Below are positions 35,401-48,603 of a DNA stretch of 64,000 bases, piece after piece; the first letter of the stretch is position 1, and every line of letters begins with the position of its first letter. The notes beneath the pieces were generated by a model. That model was not told the DNA's origin, searched no databases, and worked only from the letters and a program-made list of their open reading frames with translations. The translations under genes were made by a program, and so were the position numbers. This stretch comes from Sisyra terminalis (Eukaryota > Arthropoda > Insecta > Neuroptera > Sisyridae), in assembly GCA_958496175.1 (NCBI GenBank), contig OY292275.1:23351001-23415000 (forward strand). The letters are read 5' to 3'.

Positions 35401-38400
35401 CCTGATAAGATTACGTACATATTGTAATGGTTTCAATAACGGAATCAGTAATTTTGAAAAAAACGTTATTACACTTTTGCAGGAAACCCAAAAAATGTTT
35501 ACCTTCCATGTATTTAATTAATTAAGATTAACAATAAGTTAAAATTTTTGTTTTATCGTACTTATCGTATGATTACTGAAGCAAATATATAATTTGTCCT
35601 GTTAAAATCATTAAATTTAAAATGCCTTTAATAACATTAAAGGACTTCTAATGTATTTTTTGAACATCTAAAATGCCTTTAAATGCCATTATTTTACAGA
35701 GTAGTAACACTTTTGCAATACTCTTGCAAACAGGAAAATTTAATCTGTACTGAAAATAGTTCCTTTTTGAAATCAATAAGGTTTTTAAAGATAAAGTTCA
35801 TTTTTTGGGAAATAAAACTTTATTTTGACATATTAAAATAGTTTCATATTATAAACCAAAATGCACTTGCAATGTTCCAGAGCAGAAACCAATCTTTAAT
35901 TCTCTTTATTTATTTGAGGCATTTGAAGTGCTGATATAGTTTCCTTATTTTTATCTCCTTAATATTAATGGGAAGTTTTTCGTCATAAGCTGGAAATAGT
36001 TCTGCCGATTTTTTGGATTTTTCAATGCGATTTTCATACTCATTTTTCATTAGTTTAGTTTGAAACCGAGGTTTTCTCAAATTTATTCCGTTTTTGAATT
36101 AAAGGCAAAACTCTAACTTTTTTAAGTTATTTTCGGTACCTAACTAAAAGCTTTCTAAAATTATATAATAAAACAAAAAAAAATATTAAAAATGGTTTTA
36201 TGAAAAAATTGAAGTTTCGAAATCTTTGACAACCTTTGATTTAAATATAGTAACAAAATTAATTACAATGTAATAAAAAAATAACAATCAAATTTTACAA
36301 TCGAAAGATTTTTTTCTTATAGGATGGCATATTTTTTGAAGAAGTACATTTTTTATGTTTACAAATAATTATTTCAAAAATATATGATTTTGTATTTCAT
36401 GTACATAATAAGGTAGGTAGGTACATAATTTGGAGTATTAAGCGTTGTTAATAAAGCACATCATTGACATTGTTTATAAATTATAATTATGGAGGATTGC
36501 CTATTTACAATTTCTTTAAAAGCTAAATAAAAGTCATATGAACGATCCCCAGACACAATTAATCATAAACTGAAGTACTTATTAATTATTATTAGAAAAT
36601 TTTTAATTTTTTTAGATACAAAATTTAGTTATTTGATCTAAGAAATAATTTATTAATGTAGTAATTTATGAATTTCCAGCAAGAAATATGTGACTGCTTT
36701 CTTTCCTCATATGTATTAATATATACTATAAACAGTATTCACATATAAAAATTATAGGAACAATATGTTTCGGACATATTACTATAAAATAATACTAAAA
36801 CTTTTGAAGAAGCTACCTTCAGATATGTATGGAAAACTAAATGCTAACATTTTGGATACTTTGATCATTGTGTCATTTCGGTTTTAGGACGTTAAATAAT
36901 AACGTTAAAAGAACATTAAAATTAATAACGTTGCGTCAATTAATAATAATAATTACATTATTTAAATAAAAGTACAAAACAAAAAAGTTTTGGACTTATT
37001 TTCTTCCTTTCCTGCTTTTAATATTGAAAAAATCACTGGTAACGAATAGTCTTAGTGAATAATTTTGATATTCAATTTTAAGGGTCTTCAGGTCCGGGAT
37101 CCAGACTTTTGGAATTATTTTGCTATTTCGTATTATTGTAACTTATTTTTGAGTTTTTAATTTCGTTTTCAACTACATGTATCATTGAAGAGTGTGCGAT
37201 TGTTTTCAGTAGTTTAAAACATAAATATTTTAAGTGCCAAAATAGTAAATATAAGTCATCTAGTTTTTGAATCTCTTAAATTTTTGAAATTATTTTCCTT
37301 AAAACGATATTACTTCAAAATTACATAGAAAATCTATACATCCGATATATACATTCATTTTTTATGCTTCAAGATTGTATTAATATATTTAAATATGCCT
37401 TCACGTTACAAATTTATTATAGTAATAGAATTTATCGATTATAAATTAAACAATTCTTTATTTAATTTAAATTTCTTTTCCTTATATCATTAAATTACTT
37501 TTCTCATATTTTTAATAATATTTTCCTTTTATCCCGTAATTATATTATCGTATATTATCGTATATTATAGTTATTATTATACCTACTATAATGGTTAACA
37601 TTTATCTTACATTACATTAAATTTGAAAGCAGTATATAATACATATATCGAAACTTTTACGGTTTTTGTGAAGTGACCTCACCAAAATTATATTTTTCTT
37701 ACCCTCATACTTACAGTATGCACAATAATAAATGTAATCTTTCTTAAAATTGTCATTTAACAATAAACTTTATAAGTATTGATGAGGAAACATATAAAGT
37801 ACATATGAGTTGGCGATTTATTGGCATTTCTACTAGTGTACAGAACTCATGCGAGTAAGTGATCATTGTGAAACAATAAAAAATTTGAAAGAAAAGAAAA
37901 GAATAAATAATTCTAAATGAATATTTTTCTAGTTTCTAAAATAAATTTAATATATGTAGTTTTAAAAGCTTTCTTGATTTTAAACTAGACTACTAATCAT
38001 TCTGTAGAGCAGTTGGAAAATAAGATATCATCATAGATGATGTTCTAGCTATGAAAATAATTTTGTCAAATTTATAGTAAAAAATATGAAAAATGATTAT
38101 ATTTAAAAAAAAAGAAAAATAATAGAGAAAAAAGCGTAGCAGTACTCATGGAAGAGTGGTCGAGTTGGCTCCTCTGAAACTGACAGGTGCTGGTATTTAA
38201 TCTCATAATGAATACTTAATAAACAAGTTCTATAATATTTCTCGGTTTAAGAATTTTTTTAATCACTAGAGTCGCTAAAGTATTTCGCTTTTATAAGGCA
38301 GCAGTAAATAACTACTTAAAATTTTAAAAAAATACGTATGTCGTAGATATTTGAGGTTTATACCTAAAATTGCTGAAATGAAAGGAAATAAATAATTTAT

Positions 38401-41400
38401 AACTTAAATGAGCTTATTGATTTAAGAGTTTTTTAAGAAATTGTTAGAATTTCATTTATTGTATTGAATATATTGTTTAATTAATTACATTTTGTCTAAA
38501 TTTAAGTACTTTAACTTCTCGGCCTTTCCTTCCCATAGAAGCCAAGTAAGTGAAGCTCGATATCAAAAGTTTGGTATTAAAAAAAGAAAGGTCACTTTAT
38601 AAAATAAATTTCAAAATTTCACAAATGAGTTTTAGAATTATAAAGTTTGTGCAGAACTATAGATTATTAATATATTTTGTCAAGTAAGTTCAATTTTTAC
38701 TGTTTTTATTTTCATTAAAATAACATTGAAGTTATGGTTTTTAGTTATAAAAATGTAGTCTTTTGTTTTTTGGAAAAATCTAATAATGGTAAATTTGTAA
38801 TTTCAATTAAATGCAAACTATTTTTCTTTTCAAGTTAATAAATTTGGAAACATCCAGTTTTGTACCAAACTAATTAATACTGAGTTATATATTCACGAAC
38901 AACTAATTCATTACAAAAGCATTGTTTTTAAATAAGTATTGACACCTAAATACTAAGTAAAGTTGACTTAAATGTTAGTAACTAATGCCACTACCACTGG
39001 GTTATGCAAACTACAATTAATGTTTTATTTGAATTGATTTTCATTTCTCTCAATAGAAATGTATATTATTGTGTAACATTTTAAATGCATTTGCATTTTC
39101 TCATATTTTTTACAACAGGAAATACATTGGTTTGTGGTATCATTAATTGAAATATTAAAAAAAGCACTAAAGAGCCTTGAAAGGAGCCAGTTTTATCCCT
39201 ATCTATTATAACAGAAATTTGAATTTTATCATTTCTTCAATTTTTATCGTCTTCTGTAATAAAAGCAAGCTTAACGTTTGTGAGCATAAAGAACGCGTGA
39301 TAAACAAAACAAATAGAAACAATTTTAAAAATAAATCTAAGTAAATTTCTGGAAGTTTTATCTCCATATAATATTAAAAATAGATTAAAAAAACCTATTT
39401 GTTTTTATCATTAAATGTTAACTGTTTTCGTTTGAGATAATATACATATATGGATGTAGTCTCTGGCTGAAATATTTTCGATCAATTAAACATTTAACAC
39501 TTTAGATAAAATGAATATAAGATTGTTACACGCGGGAGGTACATTAAGATATTAAGATTAAAATGCTTTTTATTATTACACATAAAAAAAACAAACGTCA
39601 TAAATCTGGTTAGTTCTGGTTATTCCCGAAAGTGTTAGATTTTCCTAGTACGTCTGGAAAATTCAGGACAATTAGTAGGGGTCATGGTGAAAAATGAATT
39701 TAATCGAATCGAATAACGCATGGATTTTATTTGATTGAAAAATGTCGTCATTTTAATAACAAATTTGAAATTTTAATGATTGAATGTGTCCAAACTTATC
39801 GTATGATTTTGAATTGGAACTATTGCTTTTATAAGTTTTTTTAATAAATTAAGTTTATCGTGAGGTAATGAATTAATGAATGAGTGGAATCAAAATGGAA
39901 ATGTCACCAAATAAAAAGTTCCATGAAAACATTCCCTCTTATTCAGTTTATAATAATTACAGACAGATAAAGATGTTTATAATTATAAGGGGAAAATATG
40001 AAGATAGATGTAAAGATGATTTATCTTATTTGTGGTCGAGCGAGCTGCGAGGGAATTGGCGAGGGTCACGAGTTCAAATCATAATTAATTTCTTCTTGGT
40101 AAAAATGCTTTAATTAAATTAAAAGATGAATACTCTCACAAAATGAAATAATAAATTAATGAAACTGAGACGGTTTTTGTATGATGTTAAAATGTATCAT
40201 GTGTGTGATGTTGTCGTTAGCAGCTCACTAAGTGCATCTGAAAAAGTTTTCCCAATGAATTTGAATTGGATGGAATGAGCCAAAGTTAGTCCACGGGCCA
40301 GGTTGGCGCCAGGGCATGACTTTTGACCAGATCTAGGTCACATTGTTACGATAAAAATCATTATAATTTCTAGATAAACGTCCCTCATTTTCTTCGTATT
40401 CAATTATAAAACATATCTACATATTATAAAGACGTCGTACCGTCATCCATGATAATAATAATAATAATAATAATGAAACAAATATTATATATTTTCTTTC
40501 TGTGGCATTTACTTCTAACAATTCCATTTTTTTTTCTTAATTTATTTTATTATATATATATGTACATTTTTTTTTTTTAGATTATTATGTCACAAAATAA
40601 GTCGAAAATATTTCAACAATTTTATTTTTAGCGAAGAGAAAAATTTGTGTGTATGATGTGTAAATTATGTGAGTGGGTTGTGTGAAAATTTTTGTGGAAA
40701 ATAAAAAGAAATCAAATCTGGAATAATGTCACATCGACAAAAAATGCGCGTGGATTTTTCAAATGATGAATAAATAATTTAAATCGTTATGGAATTTTCG
40801 ATGTCATCGTATGCAAACCTACGTATTTTAAAAGAATTTATTTCGGATGATTAAGACAATTTTAACTTCCACTAAAACGTTTTCAATGCGCTCATTAATA
40901 AACTAAGGATATACTGAAAATTACTTCCTACCCACCTAAAAGCTTATAGCTTTCGTATTATTTATAAAAGCTATAATTATTTTTCCGAAAGAAAATAAAT
41001 TACGTTACAAATTTTATATATTTATAAATCTTATATCAATGAAATATATAAATACGTACATTTCAGTTAATAAAATAGGTACTTCTTACTAGATATTTCC
41101 TCAATTATTATTATTGTAATAACTTTCAATAAATAACACCATTTTACGTTAAAAATATAATATTATATTTGAAGTTCTAATAAAAACATAACAGCTAACA
41201 ATACTATCAGAAGGAAGATAAAAAGGTTGTTTGACTTCGAATTATTTCTTTTGTTACTTCAGATATAAGATTTTACATAAATATAAAAGTTATAGGTCTT
41301 TAAAGTTTATAATTTTCTTTAGTTAGACCTTTTTAACAAAAAATACCTTTGCTAATAGACCAAATACAATTTTTTTTAATCGATACAAATCATTATAAAT

Positions 41401-44400
41401 ATGAGGAAAATACAATCTTTAGTTGTTAACTTGTATTTTGGCAGAAAAAAGTTTTATTTGAATGAGCTTACGAAAATCATACGTGTGCTTGTGGGTCTTT
41501 TGTGACGTCACAGTACGCATGAGTATTCAGTACGCGTATTGAATCCGAGATATAAACAGATCATTGAGCGGTTTATCATAGAAACAGTGATAATTTACAC
41601 AATCTGACATTTTTCACGATTTTTTGCTATAAAAAACATTTTGAAATCCTAAAAATTACTACCATTTTTTTCCTTAGGAAATAGGTTGTATAGATTGAAA
41701 ATGGTTTGAACGATTTAAGCAACCTTTCCTTTTGTGTTTAAGTATATTTGTCATAAACAAACGTTCATGGGATTTTGAAGTTTCGTACTGTGACGTCATT
41801 TTAAAGCCGAGTCAATAGGAGCTCGTTTTAAGTATTTTGAATTTTACAATTTTTTTGCATTTTTAAATAAATATTTCTTACATTTTAGCAATTAAAGCTA
41901 AAAATTAACAGCTACATTATGTTTTGATGTTAGCTTAGAACATTTTTAAAACGTTTTAAGCTATTTTTTAATGCCTTAATATTTCAAAATATCTATAGTT
42001 AATATAAATTATCAAGGAATAAACCAATGAGTTTGGCTTTAGTAATCGATTTCTTATAAAGATTCAAAAAAAATAATAAAAATAGGATCCTTTTTTGAAA
42101 TTCGGTCAAATAGTATGCACTTTTCAGATGCATATCGTATAAGCTCTGAATCAGGAAAAATGTGCGTGATATATCCTAGATTTAGTTTAACTATACGTGG
42201 AAATTCATTTTCGTTGAGCTCACTACTTGAAACATAATCCGATATAATCCGATTTAGACGAACAGTTTTCGAAAAAAAACTTTTCTATGGAAAAGTAAAT
42301 CTTTTTGTTTACACTTTCATTTGTAACATTGGGAAAATAATCTAAGTATCCAACAAAATACCTAAGTGCTATCGATACTATCATTGTATTAGGATCCGAC
42401 ACGGAAAACATGTCGAGAAGTAGCTTACACTTTAACAAAGAATAGAATCAATGAAATAAGTAATTGAAAAACAAAAAATAAAACTAAACTTTAATCCAAA
42501 TAACTAAGTTCCCATACTAATGTAAAAAACTAACTTTGAGTCGGCGCCAAACTATCAAACTTATGAATCAACTATTTCAAGACTAAAGTGATGTTAAGGT
42601 GTAAGCTGATGACCAGCTTACAATACCGTGCGATTGGTATGGGATACCTAGTGTGAGTACTACACACATTTTTGGCAGGTAATTATTGACCATAACTTAT
42701 TGTTATTTAATATAATCCCATATCTTAGTATAATAGAAGATCGAAGCCTGGTTCTTATGTTATGTATTCATATTTTCATTATTTTATATATTTATAATAT
42801 TTTTAATTTTTTTTTTTTTGTCTTTGGCTTTTTCTCTAGGAGGACAAAGAGCTTACATTAGCTATTCTAGGATAGCTATTATGACTTATTTTCCTGAGAA
42901 TCTTTTCTAAAACGAATGTTTTAGAATTAAATTACTCTGCATTGTCCATTGGTTACAATCAGTTAACATTTATAAGGTACTTATCTACAATAAAAATGAA
43001 ATTCACATTTGATCATTTGGAAAACTTACGAAAGCTCCCGATAATGTTATTTAAAATATCATTTATAACAAAGGATAAAATTTTGTTTCAAAAAAAAATA
43101 TTTGGGATCCATTCTGAATGAGCTTTTGTGATGACAAAATTCCGCTACCTGTACAAAAGGTTTTTCTCGAAGAGTGAAAAACTAATTATAGAGTCGGCAC
43201 TTACGAGAATATTATTCTTCATGAAACATATATTCGAAACAATAGGTATTAGTAAAATAAAATAAAAAATATTGATTGTTGAATTAGATTGTTAATTTGA
43301 ATGACTACTACTTATAATGCGAATGGATGACCCAAACTTCATAGTTTCCCACCGTTCCTACCTGTGTTGGGAGTACGTGCTGAGAAAATTTCAGCTTTAT
43401 AATAAAATAAATGTCTGGAGTTCATGGGATCTTGCTCTATAAAATATTTAAACTGTTTGCAATAATTTTTTTTTTTAAATTCCTAACCGGTAATAGATTG
43501 GATATCTCAAAGCTCTGAGATCTAATACTTAGATCGTTTATTCAGAGGCTCTTATAATTTTATGATAATTCGGTGAATTAGAAGCAAGTGATACATGGCG
43601 TTGAATACTAAGTTATTAAATTACTTGAAAAATTGGTTAAACATTAACTTAAGCAATTTTTTAATAGTATGTAAAGCAAAGTAAACATATATGGAACATA
43701 CTTGTCGCATGAAACATTTTAAACTTGCATTTAGAATCTGATTTAGTAACTGGCTTTAACTAGTTACGAAATAAGTTTATACGATTTTTTTTATTTTTAA
43801 TATATGTGTTTAAATCAACTTAAGTTTCTTCAGATTATGTTTAAATTGTAATTAAAAAAATAACGATTAAAATAAACTATCTATAAAAAACTTTTGATAT
43901 GGAAACCCCATTTTATTTACAAAAATTTTGTTGGACTCTATAAGCATTGAAGAGATTTTTTTTTGCAGTTTTAGGCGATTTATATAATTTTAAAATACTA
44001 CTTACAAAATGAAAATTTAAAATAAATAACTAACATTAAATTTTTTGGTAACCTTCTAATGTTAGACCTAGAACTCTGACTGAGGTCACCAACCATGTTT
44101 TAACAAACCCTGATAAACCATGTCTTACAAACCCCCCTATGACATTAGCAATTAATTTATTGTAAAAACAGCGACTAATCAATTTACTGTACCTTATTAG
44201 CTTGATTTTTGAAATTTTAATAATATCTTTTTTATTTGAGACCAACCCAACCCAAGTATAAAGACAATATTTTAGTAGGTATAGTCAAAGCTCTCAAAGA
44301 TACTTTGGGAAAGTATCTAGATACTAGATAAGTTACTTTTTTAAAAAGTATCCAAAGTAACTTTGAGTATCTCGTTACTTTTAAAAAAAGGAACTTAAAT

Positions 44401-47400
44401 ACTTATCTTAAATTACTTTTTAAGATACTTAAATATATAATTTTTAGTTACTTTTTAACGTATTAGTAACGTATTAGGTAAAGTTAATAGGTAATAAGAT
44501 AATGTATTTCTTATCTTTACTAATTTAGGAAAAATTAAAGTAAGTATGTATAATTCCTTGTAAACACAACACACTTTAAAAACGACGAAAAATTAATACA
44601 AGAGGTATAAATTGAATATTGTTAACAAAAAAACAAAATAAAACACTGTATCTAATCTCTCGGTATCTAGGTATTTAAGTTATTTTTCGGTATCAAATTA
44701 CTTTTAAAGTAACAAGATACAGTTCATATTAAAAAGTATCTTAGATACTAGTTACTTTTTGCCAAGAAATTAAGAAAGATACTAAAACATAGATACTTTA
44801 AAGTATCTAAGTTACTTTCTAAGACACTTTCTTCTGGCAGTTCTGGTATATCAGTGAGATTAAAATGGTAGATACATAAAATGCGTGTAAAATTGTTGAT
44901 GTTTCTAATGCAGATTGATGAAAATTGAAGCTTATTACCTATTGAGAAATTAGATTTGTCTATCAACCTCATCTGTGCCCATATGAAACCAAAAAAATTT
45001 TTTTCATTAAAATTGTATTTTATTTTATAACTTATTAACCCTATTGATAATACCTGCTTAAAATGATGCTTCACTTTTGCTTAGCCCAGCAAGTATAGCT
45101 GATTTTATTCTCAATTTTAGTTTTATAAAAATTATAGTTTTTGTTTTCAATGTTACGAGTATGTAAGTACTAGCGGGTGAGCTATTTAGATATTGTAATT
45201 AAGTCATTAACTGTCCTTAACCATGGAAAGGGGAGAGATTAGAATTTGAGTAAAAAAGAAAAGTCTTATTCTAGAACATTTTTTGGATAAGCTTTAAAAA
45301 TAATACTTCTTTAGAAATTTAAAAAAAAGTATACCTACTTATTAATTTATTTTTACCATAGAAATTGTGTTTCTTGGAAAACAAAATTTAAATTATAAAT
45401 ATCTAATGAAAACTAAAATGCATTAACAGAAATGGAGGAGATGTTAACTATAAATCAAACTATTATAAATTCTAAAATACAAAGTCTGAAATAGTACGAA
45501 AATTTGGAAATCGAATAAGATAATTAGGAAAATCATACGGCGTAAGTATATCATGATCAACTATAACAGGATTATAAAACAAATTTAGTTACTAACCACG
45601 TTAAGTGAATGGTGAAACGTAGACTTAAAAAATTAAACTTTTTTTTCTATTTTATGAATAATTTTTTTAAAGTTCAGGAAAATATTTTACTTAGAATATT
45701 ATTATTTATAACAAAGGACAGAAGCCTTTTAAAAAAAAATCGAGTACCTATTCTGAGTAAGCTTTCACGATAACAAATTTCCGCACAAAAGATTTTTTTC
45801 GATTTTTTGGGATTGGGAACAGACTAGCAAAGCAAATATATTAATATAGCAATTACCTACAATTTTTAAGAGGGTAGTTTAATTTTCAAATTTGTCCGAC
45901 TTGCCCATTTCGATTTCACAATTCTATTAATAGTTAAATAACGATTTACTTAGAGTAACAGTGTAACATAATTCTCAAAAATGAATAAAAATTTATTTAA
46001 CAACAAAAGTTACATGATATTAAAAGATAATCTACTCCTAATACATCCGTTAAGTTGTAATCCCATATCATATAATTTTTTTTTCTTAAGTTATCTAATT
46101 TTTAAGGGTTTTCTTCTAGAGTAGTTCCTAGGGTCTCCATTTTTTTAGTTTCTATGATCATAGACAAGTACATTAATTGCATGAATAGCTAATTTCAATT
46201 AAAGTTGTGATTTTCATTAAATTTTAATATGTCAATACGTAAAAGATTTTAGATATCTGTCAGAATTGCAAGAAAATTTCTTAATTAGTTTTTCGTTCTT
46301 TTGGGAATTTTATCTTTGTGAAGGTCCGGTTTCATCACTAAGCAGTTTTGAACAAGTAATTGTTACGCCTAATTGTAACAAAAAGTTTATATATCACGTT
46401 TTAATTTTATGATTTAACGAAAGTAATGGAATTTTGAAAAGTTGTTTTATTTATTTTTTATTTCTCGATAAATCATCATCTGTTAGATCCGGTCAGTTCA
46501 ATTTCCAGCACGGAGTGGAGCTTTAATACGCTTTTAAGAAGAAGTTTGCGCATATGGTGCGGTACCGCCATGATTAATTCCACTGATTAAAGCTGGTTAA
46601 AAATTTTTAGGTAATAGTACAAAATTTTTAAAATTGATTGGAAAAAATTAGATCCAATCAAAATGCGTTTACGGTTAAATGAGATCAGATTTCATAAAAA
46701 TCAAATCAAGAAAAAGCTCGAATTCCAAAAAGACTTTAAGAAGATTTGATCCCCAATTCTTCTTGGAAAAAATACTATACAATCAATATGATTGAAATAA
46801 GTAATTTTAGCAATCGTATAATTCCATTTAAGTTAAAGGAGGAAGTGGTAGTCCTTTTGAAACTGATAGGTGCTGATTTTGAATTTCGTAACGAGCAAAT
46901 TTTCAATGTTTGTCGATTTACGGATACAGATTTTTATTAACCCTAGATAGCCGCTAAAGACGTTAGCAGTTATAAAACTACAATCAATAACAATTAAAAA
47001 ACAAAGAGAATAACAAAAAGAATTAGACTCATATGATAATTAGCAACAGTTCTTAAAAAGCTACGTACAGTTTACAGCTACGAGTTTAGAAAAAAAAGAC
47101 TAATTATTGACCAAAAGTTTTTTAGTCTATATCATTGTTAAACAACCATCAAATAAGGTAACTTGTAGCGTGATTGTAGAAACATTAAACATTAGTAAAG
47201 CCTGGTGGTTACGAATGGTTAAGGTGGCCGCTCAAAAACTGGTACGTGCTGGGTTCGATTCACGAATTCTACAAATTTTCAAAATTTCTCGATACGGTTT
47301 CTAATTAATCCTAGAGTCACTTAAAATCTTGGTAGTTATAAAACGACGACTCGTAAATAACAACAACAAAAAAAAAATAATACCAAAAATCTAGAGCTGT

Positions 47401-48603
47401 GTAAAATAACAACCTCCCAATTAATAAAAATATAGTTTTGTGTAAAAACAATAACTAATTATTAAAAGTTTTATAAGTGTTCTTATTATGGTAGTATGTG
47501 AAATTCTTCTTTGGAATTTTAAATTCTAAAAAAACTTAAAATTTTAGAAATTAGGCTGCTGATTTTGCTAATTCTTTAGCATTTATAAAATGAGTATGAT
47601 TTAATAATGTCTGATCATTTTGCAATAATTGTCAGATAATTTTGAATAAATGCATTCAACCACATAAAGATAAGAGAACATCATTTACAGTGAAGTATAA
47701 AAATGTATATTGTTGTAATAAATTGCATAGTACAAACTGTTTTTTTTTTCCACAAGGAGGAAAGGAAAAATTTGCTGACTTGTTTGTCTGTATATAGGAT
47801 AATAATTCAAGATTTTTAAAATGCGCCCCTCTTTTTCATACTCTATAAGAATTGTAGTGATATTGATGTGTGCGTTATCAAATGTATTTTCCTGAAATAT
47901 TTTTTTTGTGTTGGAATCGTCGCGTAGAATTGTGAAGACGTTATCTGGTGACGTTTTTCATATCATGTATCGATAAAACATGAATGTATTATTTTATTAA
48001 CTACTATTGTGATTAATTTTATTAATATTATTTATTAGGCGAAGTCGATAAGGAAAATAAGGAACACAATATTTATGGAGAGAAGTTTTTTCCAATTCGA
48101 TACGAATGCCCCCATTGATCATGATTGAATTGAATTAAGAAGAATCTCGATTCCATTTGTGCTCCATTTGTTGGAGAGAAGGAGTTTTATATTTAACGAA
48201 GGACAAGAAGACGGAGTTAATAAATGAATGGTTCGTGTGAATTGAAAGGAGAGATGAATTTAAATCTATGTTATATATTAAATATATTCTCTACCAATTA
48301 CCTTAAATGATCGTGCATTAATTTTAAATTGGTAATGGACATCTTCAACTCTTGAAAATTATGGACGGATATGTCGCTCAAATTCGAAAATGTTATCTCG
48401 AGCGATATGGGATTTTCCGCGGCGAAATGATTTTGTAATGCGTTGACGATTTGATCGAACGATTTCATCCGTTCGCAGGATACGAAAATGTTTTGCGAAA
48501 ATTCCACTTTACGACAGGTGCAAGGATCGATTTCTTTACGCACGGCACAGTGCAAACTTGTGCCGACTGTTAGCCCTAACAATGTGTATAGAAACGTCGA
48601 CAT
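31744..48603 (-). CDS. Secreted leucine-rich-repeat protein, 6 coding exons, 640 aa
   Basis: Exons 48603-48302, 35331-35163, 35077-34682, 34625-34395, 34300-33880 and 32147-31744; all junctions are GT-AG and in phase, and the LRR period continues across each. Residues 1-19 form a signal peptide (MSTFLYTLLGLTVGTSLHC). A cysteine cap follows (C19, C28, C30, C43, as in PCTCRKVEF and VSCERM). About 17 LRRs span roughly 65-505, for example LDLSHNKI, LYLNLSHNHLTRI and LQLGYNNLTTI. A C-terminal cap runs from NPILC512 to C536. The last hundred residues are acidic and Thr/Glu-rich, with a helical stretch near 585-630 and a possible N-glycosylation site (NATHN). I see no transmembrane helix or GPI signal, so it is probably extracellular matrix or circulating. 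The LRRs fit protein binding. I cannot assign an orthologue. The first coding intron is 12,970 bp. Confidence 0.85.
32388..32416. repeat. (AT)n microsatellite
   Basis: About fourteen TA units just upstream of the last coding exon of the LRR gene, inside its last intron. Confidence 0.85.
32959..33093 (-). mobile_element. tRNA-derived SINE copy 2 with a doubled head
   Basis: On the minus strand two tRNA-like heads lie in tandem: TAATCGAGTGGTCAAGGTGG (about 33062-33085) and TGGCCGACTGGTCTAGGTGA (about 33012-33035). The family tail (TTAACTCTAGAGTCGCT) follows, in the last intron of the LRR gene. Confidence 0.6.
38146..38335 (+). mobile_element. tRNA-derived SINE copy 3, diverged
   Basis: The head has AGAGTGGTCGAGTTGGCTCC and CTGACAGGTGCTGGT. 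The tail shows TCACTAGAGTCGCTAAAG, a TTTTATAAGGCAGCAG version of the TTATAAAACGACGA block, and an A-rich end. Confidence 0.5.
40032..40085 (+). repeat. tRNA-like head of another SINE family?
   Basis: GTGGTCGAGCGAGCTGCGAG and CACGAGTTCAAATC have the spacing of an A-box and a B-box, but no shared tail with the other SINEs is seen. Weak. Confidence 0.25.
40446..40471. repeat. (AAT)n microsatellite
   Basis: About eight ATA/AAT units in a row. Confidence 0.8.
41438..41965 (+). repeat. Dispersed repeat with a TGTGACGTCACA palindrome, short copy
   Basis: Collinear with the two outer parts of 12046-13175. It shares GAGATATAAACAGATCATTG, the palindrome at 41501-41512, GTACTGTGACGTCATTTTAA and AAAATTAACAGCTACATTAT, but lacks the 650-bp centre of the other copy. 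Confidence 0.65.
43040..43270 (+). repeat. Dispersed repeat B, copy 1
   Basis: Shares TTTATAACAAAGGA, ATTCTGA.T.AGCTTT, AACAAA.TTCCGC and CAAAAG.TTTTT with 45690-45850 in the same order and orientation. No coding frame. Confidence 0.5.
44283..44832. mobile_element. Possible non-autonomous DNA element with AAGTAACTAGTATCT-type repeats
   Basis: The segment starts and ends with inverted, repeated versions of AGATACTTT/AAAGTATCT (for example 44299-44316, 44731-44757 and 44795-44820). It carries many internal copies of GTATCTAGATACT- and AAGTTACTTTT-like motifs in both orientations. This resembles the subterminal repeats of a cut-and-paste element, but I could not fix the ends or a target duplication. 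Confidence 0.4.
45690..45850 (+). repeat. Dispersed repeat B, copy 2
   Basis: Collinear diverged copy of 43040-43270, ending near AAGATTTTTTTCGATT and GGGATTGGGAACAG. Confidence 0.5.
46831..47000 (+). mobile_element. tRNA-derived SINE copy 4
   Basis: A decayed head (AGGAAGTGGTAGTCC, CTGATAGGTGCTG) precedes a well-preserved tail: CGATTTACGGATACAGATTT, TTATTAACCCTAGA, GACGTTAGCAGTTATAAAAC and an A-rich end. An overlapping open frame is an artefact. Confidence 0.6.
47193..47380 (+). mobile_element. tRNA-derived SINE copy 5, best-preserved head
   Basis: A-box region GGTTACGAATGGTTAAGGTG, B-box GGGTTCGATTC, tail TTAATCCTAGAGTCACTTAA and GGTAGTTATAAAACGACGAC, then a terminal A tract. It lies 190 bp after copy 4 in the same orientation. 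Confidence 0.7.

Larger units (their letters stand above)
35332..48301 (-). other. 13-kb first coding intron of the LRR gene
   Basis: The exon phases on each side (2, completed by one base) join to give HDHLRDINDDTFLG, continuing the LRR pattern. I found no further coding exon inside. It contains two dispersed-repeat families, three SINEs, a tRNA-like head, a microsatellite and a possible hAT-like element, listed separately. The stretches 35.4-38.1 kb and 38.4-40.0 kb show nothing else. Confidence 0.7.

Noticed and set aside
47193..47280. Functional tRNA-Ser gene at the SINE head
   Set aside because: A- and B-boxes are present but the acceptor stem does not pair and the same head recurs attached to a SINE tail.
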